Below are positions 63,894 to 64,000 of a stretch of 64,000 bases of DNA, one piece after another. How positions within the stretch are numbered: position 1 is the first letter of the stretch; every line of letters starts with the position of its first letter. The position numbers and the translations under genes were made by a program. Origin of the DNA: Stenotrophomonas lactitubi (GTDB taxonomy: Bacteria; Pseudomonadota; Gammaproteobacteria; Xanthomonadales; Xanthomonadaceae); assembly GCF_002803515.1 (NCBI RefSeq), contig NZ_PHQX01000001.1, positions 1 to 64,000 of the forward strand. The letters run 5' to 3'. The notes below the pieces were generated by a model. It saw nothing but the letters and a program-made list of their open reading frames with translations. It was not told the DNA's origin and made no database searches.

Positions 63894-64000
63894 TTCTCTT
63901 CCGTGGCCGCAAGGCGCTGGCCACCCTGGCCGTGCTTGGCGGCGTGCTGCTGGCCGGCCCGGCGCTGGCCACCTGCTATATCACCCAGCAGGGGTTCGTC
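63884..64000 (+). CDS. 5' end of the fourth fimbrial gene (probable tip adhesin), cut by the window
   Basis: Thirty-nine codons are visible, giving a signal peptide (basic RGRKALATLAVL start, cleavage near GPALA) and then TCYITQQGFV. The ATG at 63884 follows GGAGG at good spacing; ATG 63890 is an alternative overlapping the usher stop. Position after an usher in a pilin-chaperone-usher operon predicts a two-domain tip adhesin, which is inference from gene order only. Confidence 0.7.
   Translation, partial: MPMILFRGRKALATLAVLGGVLLAGPALATCYITQQGFV

Overview
The window is high-GC gammaproteobacterial chromosome. Its gene content and synteny point to Stenotrophomonas, probably the S. maltophilia complex. 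The evidence is an smf-1-type fimbrial operon, an Xps-type type II secretion cluster in the order E-F-G-H-I-J-K-L-M-N-D, a StmPr-like subtilisin next to a giant trimeric autotransporter, a GH18 chitinase, and many short GTAG-headed palindromes that match the SMAG/REP repeats described for S. maltophilia. The species call is an inference from content; no search was run.

Layout. 0-0.13 kb holds foreign sequence, probably the end of a mobile element, that cuts off an SNF2 helicase gene (0.12-1.69 kb, minus). 1.86-3.2 kb encodes a two-subunit CoA transferase. 3.3-6.0 kb has a WbsX/RgpF glycosyltransferase and an AlkB-like dioxygenase. 6.1-9.6 kb is a four-gene Mla/MCE lipid transport operon (minus). 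9.7-13.4 kb carries thrE, an H-NS-like protein and proS. 14.0-17.1 kb has a DUF4124 protein, the pssA-holD-like-rimI operon and a DMT transporter. 17.3-24.7 kb shows the conserved valS-yqaE-holC-pepA order divergent from lptF-lptG. 24.7-27.1 kb has an RDD protein, xerD and dsbC. 27.2-29.3 kb is the chitinase. 30.2-34.1 kb is purL. 34.5-42.6 kb is one 2704-residue trimeric autotransporter, followed by a secreted subtilisin (42.8-44.7 kb). 44.8-55.5 kb is the complete xps operon. 56.1-57.8 kb has two overlapping glycosyltransferase genes, then pncB, a divergent orphan pilin-like gene, and the fimbrial operon (pilin, chaperone, usher, start of a tip protein) running off the right edge.

Functional links. 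The xps machine, the chitinase and the subtilisin form a plausible secretion-plus-substrate set. The autotransporter and the fimbriae are surface adhesins. Both accessory subunits of the clamp loader (chi and a psi-like protein) lie 5 kb apart.

The most unusual signal is non-coding. Three intergenic regions (13.47-14.00, 29.63-30.12 and 55.54-56.06 kb) each carry two oppositely oriented copies of the same 102-base element. Every copy has 25-base complementary arms around a fixed 52-base core that can fold into two further hairpins. Arm sequences fall into three unrelated classes while pairing is kept, and paired positions inside the core also co-vary. SMAG palindromes sit between the two copies, and REP-like hairpins plus simple-repeat linkers flank most of them. 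I regard this as the best candidate for an undescribed system in the window.
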